A DNA stretch of 64,000 bases from Platycnemis pennipes (GCA_933228895.1 OW121849.1:126918849-126982848), one strand, 5' to 3'. Positions 10,876 through 20,822 are shown, counted from the stretch's first letter. The notes: generated by a model not told the origin, from the letters alone. Translations and numbers: made by a program.

Positions 10876-11009
10876 AGCACCAGAAAGCGCGCTCGCACTT
10901 GCCGAAACACTCGGACAGTTGGGGGTTCCGAAATGGGACAGCCAGGCTATTAGCGACCAATAATTTCTGTAGCCTACGCTGGCACATCGTACTACCCGTT
11001 GGGAAATTC

Positions 11010-11262
11010 ATCGCTTTTTATACGTTTTGCCGCATAAAGCAACTTTTGGTGTGACTCATTGTCGTTCTTCTATTTAAAAAACTACGCACGAACCGAGACA
11101 GGGACTATAGAATACAGATAAAAACATTTCGATCTTTAAATTGAAATGAATACTATAGTTATATTTATGTAAAAAAAGAGAAACAACGATGATTCAACTC
11201 CTGTCGGAGCTTGAGTGCATTAACGCCATCTACCGGCCAAGTGTGGAAATACCCTATAAATG
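11010..11262 (+). repeat. Direct repeat, copy 2 (matches 8778-9036)
   Basis: Second copy of the TCGCTTTTTATACGTTTTGC module, diverged by scattered substitutions and small indels. It sits after the LINE fragment. Confidence 0.8.
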
Positions 11263-11399
11263 ACTTTCTGACGGGGGAAATACGCAACGTAGGAACAAAT
11301 ATTTCGCACCGTTAATAGCTAAAGAAATAAATTGTCTGATTTCATTTTAAATTAACGGTTTTGACGTTTTATCTAAAATACCGCTCCAAGGAACAAACT

Positions 11400-11700
11400 G
11401 TCGATGAAATTTCCAATTTGAGGGGTCGTATCAAAAAGACTATTTCCGATATACAGAGAAATATGAATCCGTCGATAAACAAGGGAGCCAGATTCGAGAA
11501 ACGGCGAAAAAACACAGATATCGGCCATTTTTAATTTTTTAATTGTTGTTAAAATTAAAAATTTGCTGTTTTCGGATTAGTCCCTCCGGTCATTTTCGGA
11601 AAGCAACCTATGTACCAAATTTCAAGTCTCTAGCTCTTATGGCAGTGGGTTAGAATTTGTATATGTGAGTCAGTGACGCATCGGGCGACCGCCATCTTGA
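11400..11700 (+). repeat. Direct repeat, copy 1 (matches 13110-13445)
   Basis: Shares with 13110-13445 the phrases GATAAACAA, CGAGAAA(A)GGCGAAAAAACAC, CCCTCCGGTCATTTT, CCAAATTTCAAGTCTC and GTGGGTTAGAATTTGTAT, ending in GAGTCAGTGA(GTGA)CGCA. The second copy lies at the right edge of the composite. Confidence 0.75.
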
Positions 11701-12401
11701 ATTTCTGGATGGTCAGGAGTGTGAAATATATAGTACTGAGCACTCATTATAATAAACGTTGACTAAATCACGCTATTACCGTAGCAACACGAACGTATCA
11801 AAACGACTATTTCCGATAACCAGAGAAATTCAGTGGCATTTGCATGACAGACTATGAGAAATTTCAAACGTTATTCGAAGTTGAATTCGTAGCTCTGTTT
11901 GAAAGCAATGAAGTGCTTGGATCTACCGATCACGTAAAAAGTATATCCTTTTTTAGGTATGCTTCGGAAGTTTCAATTCGCAAAAATTCAGCTTTGACGG
12001 AAAGGGTCTTGTGTACGACGAATTCGGGCGACCACAATCGTGAATTTTTGGCGGGGAAAGGGTTTGTATTATATAGTATTGAGCACTCGTAAGAATAGAC
12101 GTTACGTAACAATGAATAATTCTCGCTATTACCAAAGCAACACGAATGATAATAAGGAAATTTTGAAATAAAAAACAATATCGTTTTTAGGTATGCTTTG
12201 GAAGTTTTAATTTGACAAAACATAGCCTTTACGGAAGGGTTCTCGTGTAGTGGACGAATTCGGGCGACCGCCATCTTGAATTTCTTGATGGTCAAGGGTG
12301 TGAAATTTATAGTACTGAGCACTCGTATTAATATACGTTTACTAAATGACGATAATACCGAAGCAACACCAACGATAATATGGACATTTTGAAGAATCGA
12401 A

Positions 12402-13090
12402 GAAATTTCAAACGTTATTCGATTTTGACGTCACGTAGCTCCGTCACTCCGCGTCATTGAAACAATCACTTTGCACCGTTTGTTAGAGCGTTTCAATGCC
12501 TAAAACTAATTTCCTTACAACATTTTGATAAGATCAATAGTTAAGACGATACAGCTAAAAATACGCGAAAATGTAACAAATTTCTAAACCTAATTCGAAT
12601 TTGACGTAACGTAGCTCCGTCACTACGCGTCATAATAACAAATTCTTAACACCGTTTGTAAGAACGTTTCAATGCCTAAAACTAATTTCCTTACAAAATT
12701 TTGATTAGATCAATAGGTAAGACGATATAGCTAAAAACCCGCGAAAATATCACAAATTTCTAAACGTAATTCGAATTTGACGTCACTTATCTCCGTCACT
12801 ACGCGTCATAGTAACAAACACTTTACAAGGTTAGAAAGAAAGTTTCAATGCCTAAAACTAATTTCCTTACAAAATTTTGATTAGATCAATAGGTAAGACG
12901 ATATAGCTAAAAACCCGCGAAAATATCACAAATTTCTAAACGTAATTCGAATTTGACGTCATGTAGCTCCGTCACTTACCGTCATTGAAACAAATACTTT
13001 ACACCGTTGGAAAGACCGTTTCAATGCCTAAAGACAATTGAATGTCAGAATTCTGATAAGATCAATAGTTCAGACGGTACAACTAAAAAA
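12402..13090. repeat. 176-bp tandem repeat, about four units
   Basis: The CTCCGTCAC anchor recurs every 176 bp (equivalent positions 12438, 12614, 12790 and 12966). Units share CGTTTCAATGCCTAAA, TTTTGATAAGATCAATAG and ATTCGAATTTGACGTCA, with the last unit most diverged. No open frame spans it. Confidence 0.85.
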
Positions 13091-13109
13091 CCACATAAAG
13101 GTCAAAAAT

Positions 13110-13445
13110 TTCGATGAAATTTCGATTTTGAGGCATCGTATCGAATGTATCATTTCGATTATCGAAAAACGAATAATATGAAATAAAGCACAATCTATCC
13201 CAGAGCTTAACTTGAGAAACCGATGCGAATCCGTTGATAAACAAATGAGCCAGGTTCGAGAAAAGGCGAAAAAACACGGAAAATAACGGTTTTTAATTAT
13301 TTAACCAAGGTTAAAATTAACAATTTGCATTTTTCAGATTTTTCCCTCCGGTCATTTTTGGAAAGCTACCTACCTACCAAATTTCAAGTCTCCAGCATAT
13401 CTAGAAGTGGGTTAGAATTTGTATAGATGAGTCAGTGAGTGACGC
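13110..13445 (+). repeat. Direct repeat, copy 2, right edge of the composite
   Basis: Matches 11400-11700. It is followed by GGGCTGTATATATAATAGA and then TTAG and Gypsy-like coding sequence, so it probably lies near the true end of the insertion. Confidence 0.7.
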
Positions 13446-13471
13446 AAAGGGCTGTATATATAATAGATTAG

Positions 13472-13969
13472 TGGCTAATACTGTTTTGGATAATGGGATT
13501 TGCCATAATGAGATAGATAAAACAAAAATAATGCAACAGGTTAATACAATTGAGATTGAAAGTGAATACTTGGGAGTTATTTGATGGGGGACTAGGTCTT
13601 ATTCCGGTCACCATTCATATAAAAGTTGATCCACTAGTCAAACCAGTGGTTCTTCCACGGAAAAGAATCCCTTTTTCATTGCATGAAAAACTTAAAATTG
13701 AATTGAATAGAATGCAAGATTTAGGAGTCATTGAACCGGTGACCACACCAACAGATTGGGTGAGTCAGCTTGTGATTGTACATAAGAAAAATGGCAATAT
13801 TAGGATCTGTTTAGACCCAAGACCTCTAAATCGAGCAATAAAAAGGTCACATATTCAGTTTCCTACTTTCGAGGAAATATCTTTCAAACTTAGGGGTGCC
13901 AGGTATTTCACAAAACTTGATGCAAACTCTGGATTTTGGATGTTCCCATTGGATGAATATAGTTCACGG
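13472..13969 (+). pseudogene. Gypsy reverse transcriptase, N-terminal half
   Basis: Coding resumes as LVANTVLDNG and, after a frame change, reads LGLIPVTIHIKVDPLVKPVV, LGVIEPVTTPTDWVSQLVIV, KNGNIRICLDPRPLNRAI and FTKLDANSGFWMFPLDEYS. These are Gypsy RT motifs up to the first catalytic Asp (KLDA). It breaks at 13969 in the codons for SSR. GTTCACGG (13962-13969) is the left copy of an 8-bp duplication whose partner GTTCTCGG (18904-18911) begins the next coding block. Confidence 0.88.
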
Positions 13970-14081
13970 TAGAGCGCAGAAAAAAAGTCTTTTGACTTTT
14001 TGTAAAAGTGGGACTTTAGTGGTTTTAAATACAAATCTTCACCGATCTCATCAAATAAAACAGTTTTTAATGACTTTCTTA

Positions 14082-14497
14082 AGCCGAGTTTACACGATGC
14101 ATTTACACGCGCGGGTAGATGCGTGAACACATTCACCATCAAAATTGCACCGTGTAAACACTCAAAATTGCGCAAATGCGTGAATGCGTGCACAGAAAAT
14201 AGCCCCTGTTCTATTTTGGTGAATGTGTGCAAGCAATTTGTGGTCGTCAACAACAAAGTCAACAACAATAACTGAAGTTCAGGCATGATGTTGTCTGTTT
14301 CGTAGAAGTGGCGCATGAAGCTAGTAAAACAAAAGAAATCGCGTAATGCGTATCTAGAAAATGGTCGAACAATTGCGCGAACACAAGCATCGTGTAAACA
14401 CTCCTCAAGTGCGAGAACGCGCATCTGTCCAGACATCTATTCACGCATCTGTCCAGCCACGTACTTGCGCGGGTAAATGCATCGTGTAAACTCGGCT
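14082..14497. mobile_element. Harbinger-like MITE with TTA duplication
   Basis: 416 bp with terminal inverted repeats AGCCGAGTTTACACGATGCA and its complement, flanked by TTA at 14079-14081 and 14498-14500. A 3-bp TTA duplication is typical of PIF/Harbinger. Internal sequence is rich in GCG/CGC repeats and non-coding. The termini resemble those of the MITEs at 41018-41846. Confidence 0.85.
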
Positions 14498-14642
14498 TTA
14501 GAGACTTTTTGGGACTTTTTTGGCGTGGTGGGACTTTTCTGATAAAAAGAGACTTTTGGGCCTTTTTCGAGAGGCGGTACATCTCGCCGGAGATATACTT
14601 CTCGAGGCAGGATCACCCCCCCCCCCCCTCCCTCCCCCCGTT

Positions 14643-15962
14643 GCAGAAGAATTAATTTCCCTCCTTAAAATTGGTGTTAATCAGAACTACTTTAAATTTA
14701 ATGGTGAATTTTACAGCCAGTCAGAAGGTCTGGCCATGGGCTCTCCTCTGTCCCCTTTACCTGTCCCCTTGAGAGTTCACCCCCTGCCACACACCTTTAT
14801 GGTGGCTTGCAGGGTATTATGTAGATGTAGATGTTTACTAGCCGAAATTTTTCTTAACAACCTAGAATGCAAATTGTTTAACAGTGACCACACCATGCTA
14901 TTGAACGTGTATTATTGGCATCGATATGTGGACGACGCATTGTGTTTATGGACCGGAACAAATAGACAGCTAAAACTGTTTTTAAATTACATCAACTCCC
15001 TGAACCACCACGTCAGGTTCACGACGGAAATACAAAACGAGGGGAAGATTAATTTTCTAGACATGACTATCTCCATAGAAAATGGCCATCATAAATTTTC
15101 GATCTACCGCAAACCCACATATACAGACCATGTGATTCATGCCTTCTCTAAGCATGCTTTTAATCATAAATTAGCAACATTTCACAGTCTACTGCATAGA
15201 GCTCTCGAAATTTCCCTCTCAAAAAGTGAATTCGCAAAAGAAGTGGGTATTATTAAAGACATAGCAGTAGCCAACGGCTACCAAGAAGATATCATCGACC
15301 GCCTCTTGGCCAAAAAAGATAAAAGACGAGCATCAAACATCGTCTACCAGGAAAGACCGGAGGTGAAGCAGTGCTGGCGGCGCTTAAAATACATTGGCAA
15401 CCCTTCTATCCTAACGGCCAAATTATTTAAAAACCTCGGACTACGGACGGCGTTCTACAGTAGCCGCAACATCAGGAGCCTTCTCCCCAAAGAGAAAGAT
15501 CCGATAAATCCGTTGGACCGAAGTGGAGTTACCAGACTCCAATGTGCGGATTGTGACGCCACGTACACGGGGCAGACAGGCAGGAGCCTTCGCACACGAG
15601 CAGTGGAGCACCGAAGGGACTTCGTCGGAGGGATGGGGAGCTCACCCTTCGCAGCCCACCTCCTCAAGGAAGGCCACGACGCAGACTTCATCCCGGAAAT
15701 GATTCACCAAGGTGTAAAAGGAACCAGAATAGACATTCTAGAGCAGATGGAGATAGTTTCGGAGGTGAAGAACGGCAAAAATATCACTAATGACTATTTG
15801 TTCCCTTACCACTCCCCCCTCCTAGATATCCCATGGCTTCACTCCGTTTCCACTCGGCGGAAGGGTACTTCCCCCACTCCCTGTGGTATTCAACCCTCAG
15901 GCAATCCCACCTCACCCTTTCCACCCTCACTCCTACGGCCTCCACCACCCACCTACTGCTGA
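14643..15962 (+). pseudogene. Penelope-like element: RT and GIY-YIG endonuclease, 5' truncated
   Basis: Encodes the C-terminal two thirds of a Penelope-like retroelement protein. RT motifs are LLKIGVNQNYFKFNGEFYSQ, GLAMGSPLSP, YWHRYVDDALCLW (catalytic YVDD near 14933) and KINFLDMTISI. A linker follows, then a GIY-YIG endonuclease (CADCDATYTGQTGRSLRTR, AVEHRRDF). The frame is open from the C-rich tract to TGA 15960-15962. About 26 foreign codons sit between GSPLSP and LLAEIFLN, made by a tiny LINE insertion that keeps the frame. The N-terminal region is missing, so this is a 5'-truncated copy. The C-rich tract at 14616-14640 precedes it. Confidence 0.9.
14761..14833 (+). mobile_element. 73-bp LINE 3' tail inserted in frame in the Penelope RT
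   Basis: Flanked by TTTAC at 14756-14760 and 14834-14838. The insert ends GGTGGCTTGCAGGGTATTAT then GTAGATGTAGATG, the same tail as at the 3' end of the LINE at 16432-17552 and in the small insert at 38321-38378. Insert plus duplication is 78 bp, exactly 26 codons with no stop, so the Penelope frame stays open. Confidence 0.85.
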
Positions 15963-16110
15963 CCGCTCCCACCCGCTGTAGGGACCAATCTTAGCACCCT
16001 CACCCCCCTGATCCCTACCCTCCTTTCCCCCCCCCCCCTCTCTCTGCCCGATCCTTACCCCCCCCCTTCCCTTTGGACCCCTATATATTCATGTGTCTCA
16101 TCTTTTTCTT

Positions 16111-16160
16111 GTACATGTACCTGATGATGCTTCAGTGAAGTGAAACATGTCGTAATAAAT
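16111..16160 (+). ncRNA. Candidate hammerhead ribozyme at the Penelope-like 3' end
   Basis: CTGATGA (16121-16127), a hairpin CTTC-AGT-GAAG, then GAAAC (16142-16146) and ATGTC. This has the CUGANGA...GAAA...UH order of a hammerhead core with a very short stem III, as known for Penelope-like elements. Stem I seems to be only about three pairs (TAC/GTA). Such motifs normally lie in terminal repeats and process element RNA. Confidence 0.5.
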
Positions 16161-16431
16161 CTCTTTACCCTGTGGAACGCTAAAGCTTTTACTTCTCATC
16201 CTATATGGCCCTTTTTATTTAAACCACATGCCTAAGTTAATATTTAGCTGTTGTGATCACATTTGTTCAACTGTGTGTTGGACGCATCTGTGTTTTTCAT
16301 GCGGTACTACACGGAGCAGAGATTTACTGTAAAATGTAAGCTCCTAACAATTGTTAGTGCGAAATTTTAATAATAGCTCCGGAAACTGCAATGAATTCTT
16401 TCTATTGCTCCACCATTCATGAAATAATTGG

Positions 16432-17552
16432 TAGTAAATAGTAGAATTCGGCTTTTTGCAGATGATGCAGTAGTGTATAGAGAAATCAGTAGTCCAGGAG
16501 ACAAGGCATCGTTAGAAAAGGACCTCGTAGCAATTCAGGCGTGGTGCTATAAATGGAAACTAGAACTGAACATAAAAAAGTGCGTGACAGTAAATTTTTG
16601 GAAAAGGAAAAACTCGATAGAAAGAAACTATATAATTCAAGGAACGGAATTAGTTAACGTGGAATCAGTTAAGTACTTAGGTATAACACTTACTCAGGAT
16701 CTATCATGGGGGAAACATATCAGGGAAATATGCAGTCAAGCAAATAGAAAGTTGGGGTTTATTAAAAGAATATTAGGGAAAAGTGAGGAGAGGGTGAAGG
16801 AACGTTGCTATTTTTCAATTGTTAGACCACACTTAGAATATTCTGCGAGCATATGGGACCCTTATGAAGCAGGCTTAATTTACGAATTAGATCGAGTACA
16901 AAGAAGAGCGGCGAGATATGTAAAAGGGTGTTACGATAGGGAAAGCAGTGTGTCTGGTATGTTAGCCGAATTGGGATGGGAATCGCTGTCACAACGCAGG
17001 CTGAATTATAGACTTAATCTTCTGGGAAAATTTAAGGAGGGACATTTCATTAATGACGTTAATCATATATTGCTGGCTCCGACTTATTATGGTAGGCTCG
17101 ATAATTCTAATAAAATTAAGGAGATAGATTGCAGGACGGACAGGTTTAAAATGTCATTTTTTCCGAGTACGATTCATGATCAGAACATTAAACATCGCAT
17201 AAAACGGTAATAATTATAGAGGTAATATTCAAGTCGATAGTTTTTTTTTCTTTTTATTACCTGCATGTTCAAATCAACGTGTGACCTGCATGCATTGCCT
17301 TTATATTGCATGTATGAGTATCTATGTAATTGGTGTCGGGTTTCAAGGCATGCATGGTATTCATGGGTGTGTCCTATATGATTGGGATTTGGTAGTTTTT
17401 CTTCTTTTTTCCCCAATTACTTTTAAAGGTGTAGTGTTTGCTTTTTAGTGTTCATTTTTGTTTGTTGTGTCATTGTTCCTGGTGTGGATGCACCTCCTAC
17501 CACACACCCTCGAGGTGGCTTGCAGGGTATGTCGTAGATATAGATATAATCA
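16432..17552 (+). pseudogene. CR1/Jockey-like LINE, 3' end with RT C-terminus
   Basis: Opens at RIRLFADDAVVY, the catalytic FADD motif of a non-LTR RT. It continues through LNIKKCVTVNFW, VKYLGITLTQDLSWGKHI, VKERCYFSIVRPHLEYSASI, VQRRAARYVKGCY and LGWESLSQRRLNYRL to a stop at 17208-17210. A T-rich 3' UTR ends in CCACACACCCTCGAGGTGGC, TTGCAGGGTATGT and a short GTAGATATAGATATA repeat at about 17552. It is truncated at the 5' end just before the catalytic motif, as target-primed insertion often leaves. The ORF carries no stop, so it is fairly young. Confidence 0.88.
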
Positions 17553-17559
17553 CACTCAC

Positions 17560-17822
17560 TCAGTGCTTCAACCCGAAGGTTGGTTTTGACAGGTGAGGGT
17601 AGAGCTCACCCCATACTTATCCATTTGCATGTCAAATTCACATATTGTTCCTTTCCCTGGGCCACCTCGCACTTCAAGTTTTTTTTGCTGAGGGTGCCCA
17701 AAGACTTCACAAAGGGATAGATTGATCTGAAAGAATGCATTGATCTAATTATGAACCAGCTTATTTGATCCCGGGTGGTCTGCTGACAAGCCGACAGCGC
17801 TACACTGTATGCTAGCACTCCG
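17560..17822 (-). mobile_element. tRNA-derived SINE candidate
   Basis: On the minus strand the right end reads like a degenerate tRNA: TAGCATACAGTGTAGCGC, an anticodon-like CGGCTTGTCAGCAG, then a B-box-like CCCGGGATCAAAT. A body of about 200 bp follows. This fits a Pol III SINE head, but the A box is weak and no duplication was identified. Confidence 0.45.
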
Positions 17823-18860
17823 CTTTTTTTAGGAGATTAGTGGAAAAATGATACAATTATGAAAGATCACCTAGAATTTCCGACGAGGTGAACGCATCAC
17901 ATTGTGTGCAGATGATAATTAAATGAGCCGTTTAGCATGCAAATGAACATTGTAGCGAGGCAAGCATGACGTAGATGAACCTGGACCCTCGGCTGCGATC
18001 AAGTGGAGAAGAAGATTTTAAAATTATCGCGAAAAACAAGAGAAAAAGGTCCTCAGCTTCCCCGAAAATAGGGGTCCTGACCTGTACAATGGACAACAAA
18101 TAAGTACTTTTTTCTCATTTTCGGTTTTTCTTGAGCAGAAAACTAAGTTTTGAACTATTAAATCATATTTCAACTGCCTTATAACATTATTGTTCCTATG
18201 TAAAAACTTGTTTTGTATTGTATATTATAAAATTTTCCCTTTTAAATTTGACTGAAAAAACGCCCTGTTTCCAAGGTTTTACAATGGAGTGTACTTCCAC
18301 CCTCGTGCTGGGGACTTCCAGATATTGAAATAGAGGAACAATGAGATGGGAGGGTGTTTCGAAGAAATTGAACCATGGGGAGGGGGGAGAGCGAATATAA
18401 ATGACGTGAGTGGTTAAACGGGGTTGCATAACTTGAAGCATACAGCCCCGCGATGCCGAGGAGCATGTTTCAGGGCGCACTGGCCCCCCTGTTCGTCCTA
18501 CGTCAAAATGTTACAATACCTTTTTTGTTGCTTATATTGTCTACTTTCCGATTTTCTGATTAGTTTTCCCTAAATCAAAACTAAACGATTTAAAACTAAA
18601 AAAGTGATTTTTTGAGCGTTATTTTCAAAATTTGGGGGGGTTGCAGGGGGAATTTTTGGTGGGAAGTTTGAAATTCGGATTCAGCGACCCAAAAAGCATA
18701 GGATACATCAATTCCAGAACTACCTCTAGTTTTTCCAAGTAAAATCCCCTAATGCCTGGACTAGCATCTCTAGGCTCTTTTTTTAAAACAATTCAGTTAA
18801 ATTCAGCAACTTTCTCACGGAAATAACTCAGACTTTTGAGAGACTTTTTTCAAAAATATT
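17823..18860. other. Unassigned interior of the hAT-like element
   Basis: AT-rich, non-coding. I see no gene, RNA or clear repeat, apart from GACTTTTT/AGACTTTT subterminal repeats towards 18860. Confidence 0.5.
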
Positions 18861-18903
18861 GGTGACTTTTTTTTGCAAAATTGAAGACTTTTTCTGCGCT
18901 CTA

Positions 18904-19665
18904 GTTCTCGGTTATGCACATTTCAGGCAGGACCCTTTGGCTGCTGGAAATTTAAACGTCTTCTTTTTGGTCTTAATTTTGCCCCAGAATTATTTCATAG
19001 AATTGTGTCACAAATTTTTGAGAATATTGAAGGGGTGGTTACATTTCAAGATGATGTATTATGTTATGGAGACTTTTTGCAGAAACTAAAAAAAACTGTG
19101 TCCTTAGTGCTGCAAAGGGCAAAGGAAAACAGATTCAAATTTAATAAAAAGAAGTGTCAATTTAATGTAACTGAGGTAACATATCTTGGTCACAAATTTA
19201 ATGCTGAAGGTGTTAGGGTTGATGATGAAAGAACAAAAGCCATTAGTAATATGAAACCCCCTAAGAATAAAAAGGGTCTACAAAGGATACTAGGAATGTT
19301 TAATTATGTTTCTAGGTTCATACCAAACTTCTCAGAAACTACTAAACCACTGAGGGAACTTCTAAAAAATGATTCAGTATTTGAGTGGAATGGTGCTTTG
19401 AATGAGTGTTTTGAACAATTGAAAAGTAAGCTAATTAAAGCCCCTGTATTGGCCTACTACAATCCCAATGAGCCCTTAACGTTGTCTGTGGATGCTAGTC
19501 AGTATGGGCTAGGTGCGGTATTGATTCAAAATAATAGACCTATAGCATATGCTTCAAGGGCATTAACTGAGACCCAGACAAGGTATGCTCAAATTGAGAA
19601 AGAAATGCTAAGTATATCATTTGGGTGTGAGAAGTTTAGACAATTTGTCTTTGGTCAGATGTGGG
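18904..19665 (+). pseudogene. Gypsy RT C-terminal half and RNase H
   Basis: Continues the RT broken at 13969: SRLCTFQAGPFGCWKFKRLL, NFAPELFHRI, then VVTFQDDVLCYGDFL, where the catalytic YxDD has become FQDD. After KCQFNVTEVTYLGHKF the connection domain (GMFNYVSRFIPNFSETTKPL) leads into RNase H (LTLSVDASQYGLGAVLIQNN, AYASRALTETQTRYAQIEKE). At about 19655 (FRQFVFGQ) it jumps directly to integrase sequence, so the RNase H end, tether and zinc-binding region are deleted. Confidence 0.88.
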
Positions 19666-20517
19666 GGCAGATAACTTTGAATTGGACAATAGGAACTATC
19701 TGGTAGTGGTGGATTATTTATCTAATTTTGTTGAGACTACCGAACTACATGACATTAAAAGCAGTACTGTTATCTGCAAACTGAAATCAATTTTCAGTAG
19801 GCATGGAATTCTACATAAGTTATATACTGATTGAAGGGCCTGTTTTGCATCTGCAGAATTTAGGAAGTTTGTTGGTGATTGGAATTTTGGTCATTACATG
19901 TCTAGCCCTTATTATCCCAAGTCCAACGAGAAGGCTGAGTCTGCAGTTAAAACTGTAAAAAACTTGCTGAAAAAGGCACGGGATTCAGGAGATGATCCAT
20001 ACCTAAGCCTGCTCTACTCTTAAGCCTGCACAATACCCCAAGAGGAAATGTACCTTCACCAGCCAACATTTTAATGTCTAGATCATTGAACACCAACATT
20101 CCAGTGTGCTTTGAGTCGCTAAAACCAAAAGTGGTAATTAAAAGGGCAAGAGATGAATTAATTAAAACTCAAAAGAAAATGAAAGATCAATATGATAGCC
20201 ATGTTCACGCAGAACAAAGGTTCCGTGTTGGGGATGTAGTCTCTTTCCAAAAGTCGCCCAACTCATTGTGGAGCCCTGGTCAAATTGTAGCTCAGTCTCC
20301 TGAACCTCGTTCCTATATTGTTAGAGACTGTGGAGGGAATGAGTATAGGAGGAATAGTATTCACATTTCCCCTCGTCGGTCAGCCACCAAGTCCAACAGT
20401 GAAAGTCCACTGATGGAAGGTAACAGAGATCCAGAGGAAATGTTTTTAGAGAAACTGGATCAGTATCATACAAGATCTGGTAGAATAATAAACAAGACTA
20501 GGTTGTTTGAATCATAA
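19666..20517 (+). pseudogene. Gypsy integrase core and C-terminus relic
   Basis: Frame 2 from about 19668 reads NRNYLVVVDYLSNFVETTEL, then HGILHKLYTD followed by a stop, then FGHYMSSPYYPKSNEKAESA, the D-D-E block with its Glu in place. Stops and a frame change follow. The frame from ATG 20074 to TAA 20517 gives the C-terminal region, including RFRVGDVVSFQKSPN and a YIVRDCGGNEYRRNSIHISP block, an integrase C-terminal SH3-like domain. A 'TRSGRIIN' tail is common in this Gypsy group. Confidence 0.85.
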
Positions 20518-20654
20518 GAGTTGATGAAATTTGTTTGTTATTGGTGCTATATATTGTTATTTATTATCTACTATGTTTGAGTTTGAGAGTCAATGAAACT
20601 TGTTTATTAGAAGTGGTTTAAAAAAAAACACTTCCTCTTGCATAAAATGTTAAG

Positions 20655-20769
20655 AAACTGAGGAGTGAATGTGTTGTAACAAATGAATAACACATAGAGG
20701 GCACGCAGGTGGTGCCCCAGATGTACAGGATTGTCGGGCATTCATTAAACTCGTAGTTGTTCAAGCAGC
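20655..20769 (+). repeat. Candidate purine tract and start of Gypsy 3' LTR
   Basis: AAACTGAGGAGTGAA (20655-20669) followed by TGTGTTGTAACAAATG from 20670 looks like a purine tract plus LTR start. ATTAAACTCGTAGTTGTTCAAG at 20746 loosely matches ATTAAACTCCTATCTGAACAA just before the primer site at 6897, which could be the surviving tail of the 5' LTR. There is no second full copy to fix the boundaries. Confidence 0.4.
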
Positions 20770-20809
20770 TGGTTGTCTTTTCATTTGGTGTACCAATCCT
20801 CGAATACCA

Positions 20810-20822
20810 CAGGTACCACTGT
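20810..20822 (+). other. Probable outer tip of the Tigger split at 6884
   Basis: AGGTACCACTGTA agrees with the expected terminal bases of the Tigger whose inverted repeat is cut at 6884, followed by the TA expected of a Tc1/mariner-type duplication. If correct, the Gypsy element sits within the right inverted repeat of that Tigger. It is a short match and therefore tentative. Confidence 0.4.

Larger units (their letters stand above)
8197..13471. mobile_element. Unclassified repeat-rich composite insertion
   Basis: About 5.3 kb of mostly non-coding DNA between two Gypsy coding blocks, with a candidate 4-bp duplication TTAG. It is built from direct and inverted copies of several modules, a LINE fragment, a 176-bp tandem array and many short GC-rich hairpins such as AACGGCTTCGCCGTT. 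Its outer ends do not form an obvious terminal inverted repeat. Whether it is one element or several stacked insertions cannot be settled here. Confidence 0.55.
13970..18903. mobile_element. hAT-like DNA transposon with nested insertions
   Basis: Flanked by GTTCACGG/GTTCTCGG (7 of 8 matching) with inverted termini TAGAGCGCAGAAAAA and its complement TTTTTCTGCGCTCTA. Subterminal repeats of the GGGACTTTT/GACTTTTT type occur at both ends. No hAT transposase is recognisable, so it is non-autonomous. Removing it joins EYS to SRLCTFQAGPFGCW, ordinary Gypsy RT, in one frame, which confirms the boundaries. Inside are a MITE, a Penelope-like element, a LINE end and a tRNA-like SINE. Confidence 0.85.
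6885..20800 (+). mobile_element. Gypsy-type LTR retrotransposon, split by two insertions
   Basis: Gag, zinc knuckle, protease, RT, RNase H and integrase appear in Gypsy order in five blocks: 6955-8196, 13472-13969, 18904-19665, 19666-20047 and 20074-20517. They are separated by a composite insertion (8197-13471) and a hAT-like insertion (13970-18903). The primer site is at 6897, but no complete 5' LTR precedes it; Tigger sequence lies directly alongside. A 3' LTR may begin at 20670 after a purine-rich tract. The right limit is uncertain by tens of bases. Many stops and substitutions mark it as old. Confidence 0.8.

Noticed and set aside
10684..10953. 89-residue plus-strand protein
   Set aside because: Antisense to a recognisable Jockey-like LINE fragment; no own motif.
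12402..13090. CRISPR-like or regulatory array
   Set aside because: Units are 176 bp, contiguous and without spacers: an ordinary tandem repeat in eukaryotic DNA.
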